DNA of 7,282 nucleotides from an uncultured Eubacteriales bacterium (GTDB taxonomy: Bacteria; Bacillota; Clostridia; Oscillospirales; Acutalibacteraceae): NCBI GenBank assembly GCA_934718145.1, contig CAKUZC010000050.1:1-7282 (forward strand), written 5' to 3'. The notes below the pieces were generated by a model. It was not told where the DNA came from. It was given only the letters and a program-made list of their open reading frames with translations, and ran no database searches. This document shows, one piece after another, positions 6,941-7,282 of the stretch (the first letter of the stretch is position 1; every line of letters begins with the position of its first letter). Made by a program: the position numbers and the translations under genes.

Positions 6941-6955
6941 TTTGGATGTGAAAAA

Positions 6956-7282
6956 GTGTATTCAGTAGGATTAGATATGGTGGAAATTGCACGAATAGAA
7001 AAATCAATGAAGTCTACAAAATTTTTAAAAATTATACTGGGAGATTCCGAATACAATCAACTTGAAGAAAGAAAATTTCCAAAGCAAAGTGTTGCTGCAA
7101 ATTTTTGTGCTAAAGAAGCGTTTTCTAAAGCTCTCGGTACAGGTATGAGAGGACTTAATATGAAAGATATTCAAGTTTTAAGAGATTCTCTCGGTAAGCC
7201 CTATTTTCTTTTAAGTGGAAGTGCACTTAATGTTTCAAATAAAAAGAATTTGGATTTTTCACTAAGTATTACTCATACCAAA
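6956..7282 (+). CDS. acpS: Holo-[acyl-carrier-protein] synthase AcpS (3' end cut off by the window)
   Basis: AcpS transfers 4'-phosphopantetheine from coenzyme A to a serine of apo-ACP, activating it for fatty acid synthesis in the cytoplasm. The frame starts at GTG 6956 and stays open for 109 codons to the window edge; the family is about 120-125 residues, so roughly the last dozen are missing. Visible signatures are VGLDMVEIARIE with metal-binding D7, AKEAFSKALGTG with E54, LGKPYF, and LSITHTK at the edge. The position before FCAKEAF is N49 where E. coli and B. subtilis have arginine; as I recall, other clostridial AcpS proteins also vary here. The start is supported by GGATGTGA (6944-6951), one mismatch from the ideal Shine-Dalgarno and 4 nt from GTG. 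Its place 15 nt after recG and one gene from fakA groups two lipid-activation functions. Confidence 0.95.
   Translation, partial: MYSVGLDMVEIARIEKSMKSTKFLKIILGDSEYNQLEERKFPKQSVAANFCAKEAFSKALGTGMRGLNMKDIQVLRDSLGKPYFLLSGSALNVSNKKNLDFSLSITHTK

Noticed and set aside
1..7282. A mobile element, defence system or other accessory island
   Set aside because: No transposase, integrase, phage gene, direct-repeat array or toxin-antitoxin pair is visible; all large genes are intact core functions.

Overview
The window is AT-rich and reads as a chromosomal housekeeping segment of a low-GC Firmicute, most likely in the class Clostridia. Support comes from an RNase Y/YmdB pair, a FakA (YloV-type) fatty acid kinase subunit, consensus Shine-Dalgarno sites of the GGAGG kind, frequent TTG/GTG starts, and a clostridial-looking secG start at the left edge. 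I saw no phage, transposon, CRISPR, tRNA or rRNA sequence, and no pseudogene. I did not count base composition and cannot place the organism below class level with confidence.

Layout. On the left, two genes read leftward: a 103-residue protein of unknown function (68-379) and, 20 nt beyond its stop, the first 15 codons of a gene that looks like secG (47 to the left edge). A 375-nt divergent intergenic region follows (380-754). It holds a candidate promoter for each direction, each overlapped by a short palindrome, and a long leader ahead of the right-hand genes. From 755 to the right edge five genes read rightward: rny (RNase Y), ymdB, a fakA-like gene, recG and acpS (cut off at the right edge after 109 codons). 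Gaps are 21, 120, 21 and 15 nt, so these probably form one transcription unit, possibly with a secondary entry point in the 120-nt gap before fakA.

How the genes fit together. rny and ymdB are a familiar Firmicute pair: a membrane-anchored mRNA endonuclease and a metal-dependent phosphodiesterase. The fakA-like gene and acpS both serve lipid metabolism, through activation of fatty acids to acyl-phosphate and activation of acyl carrier protein. recG, a repair and fork-remodelling helicase, lies between them. Catalytic motifs are intact in every recognised gene, so all are predicted functional.

Start sites needed correction in three genes. rny and fakA most likely begin at TTG codons (755 and 3209), and recg at ATG 4892, judged by Shine-Dalgarno position and family length. 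I found no convincing new biological system. The least explained parts are the rny upstream region, with a dyad sitting exactly between -35 and -10, a repeated half-site and a leader that could mask the ribosome binding site, and the 103-residue protein.
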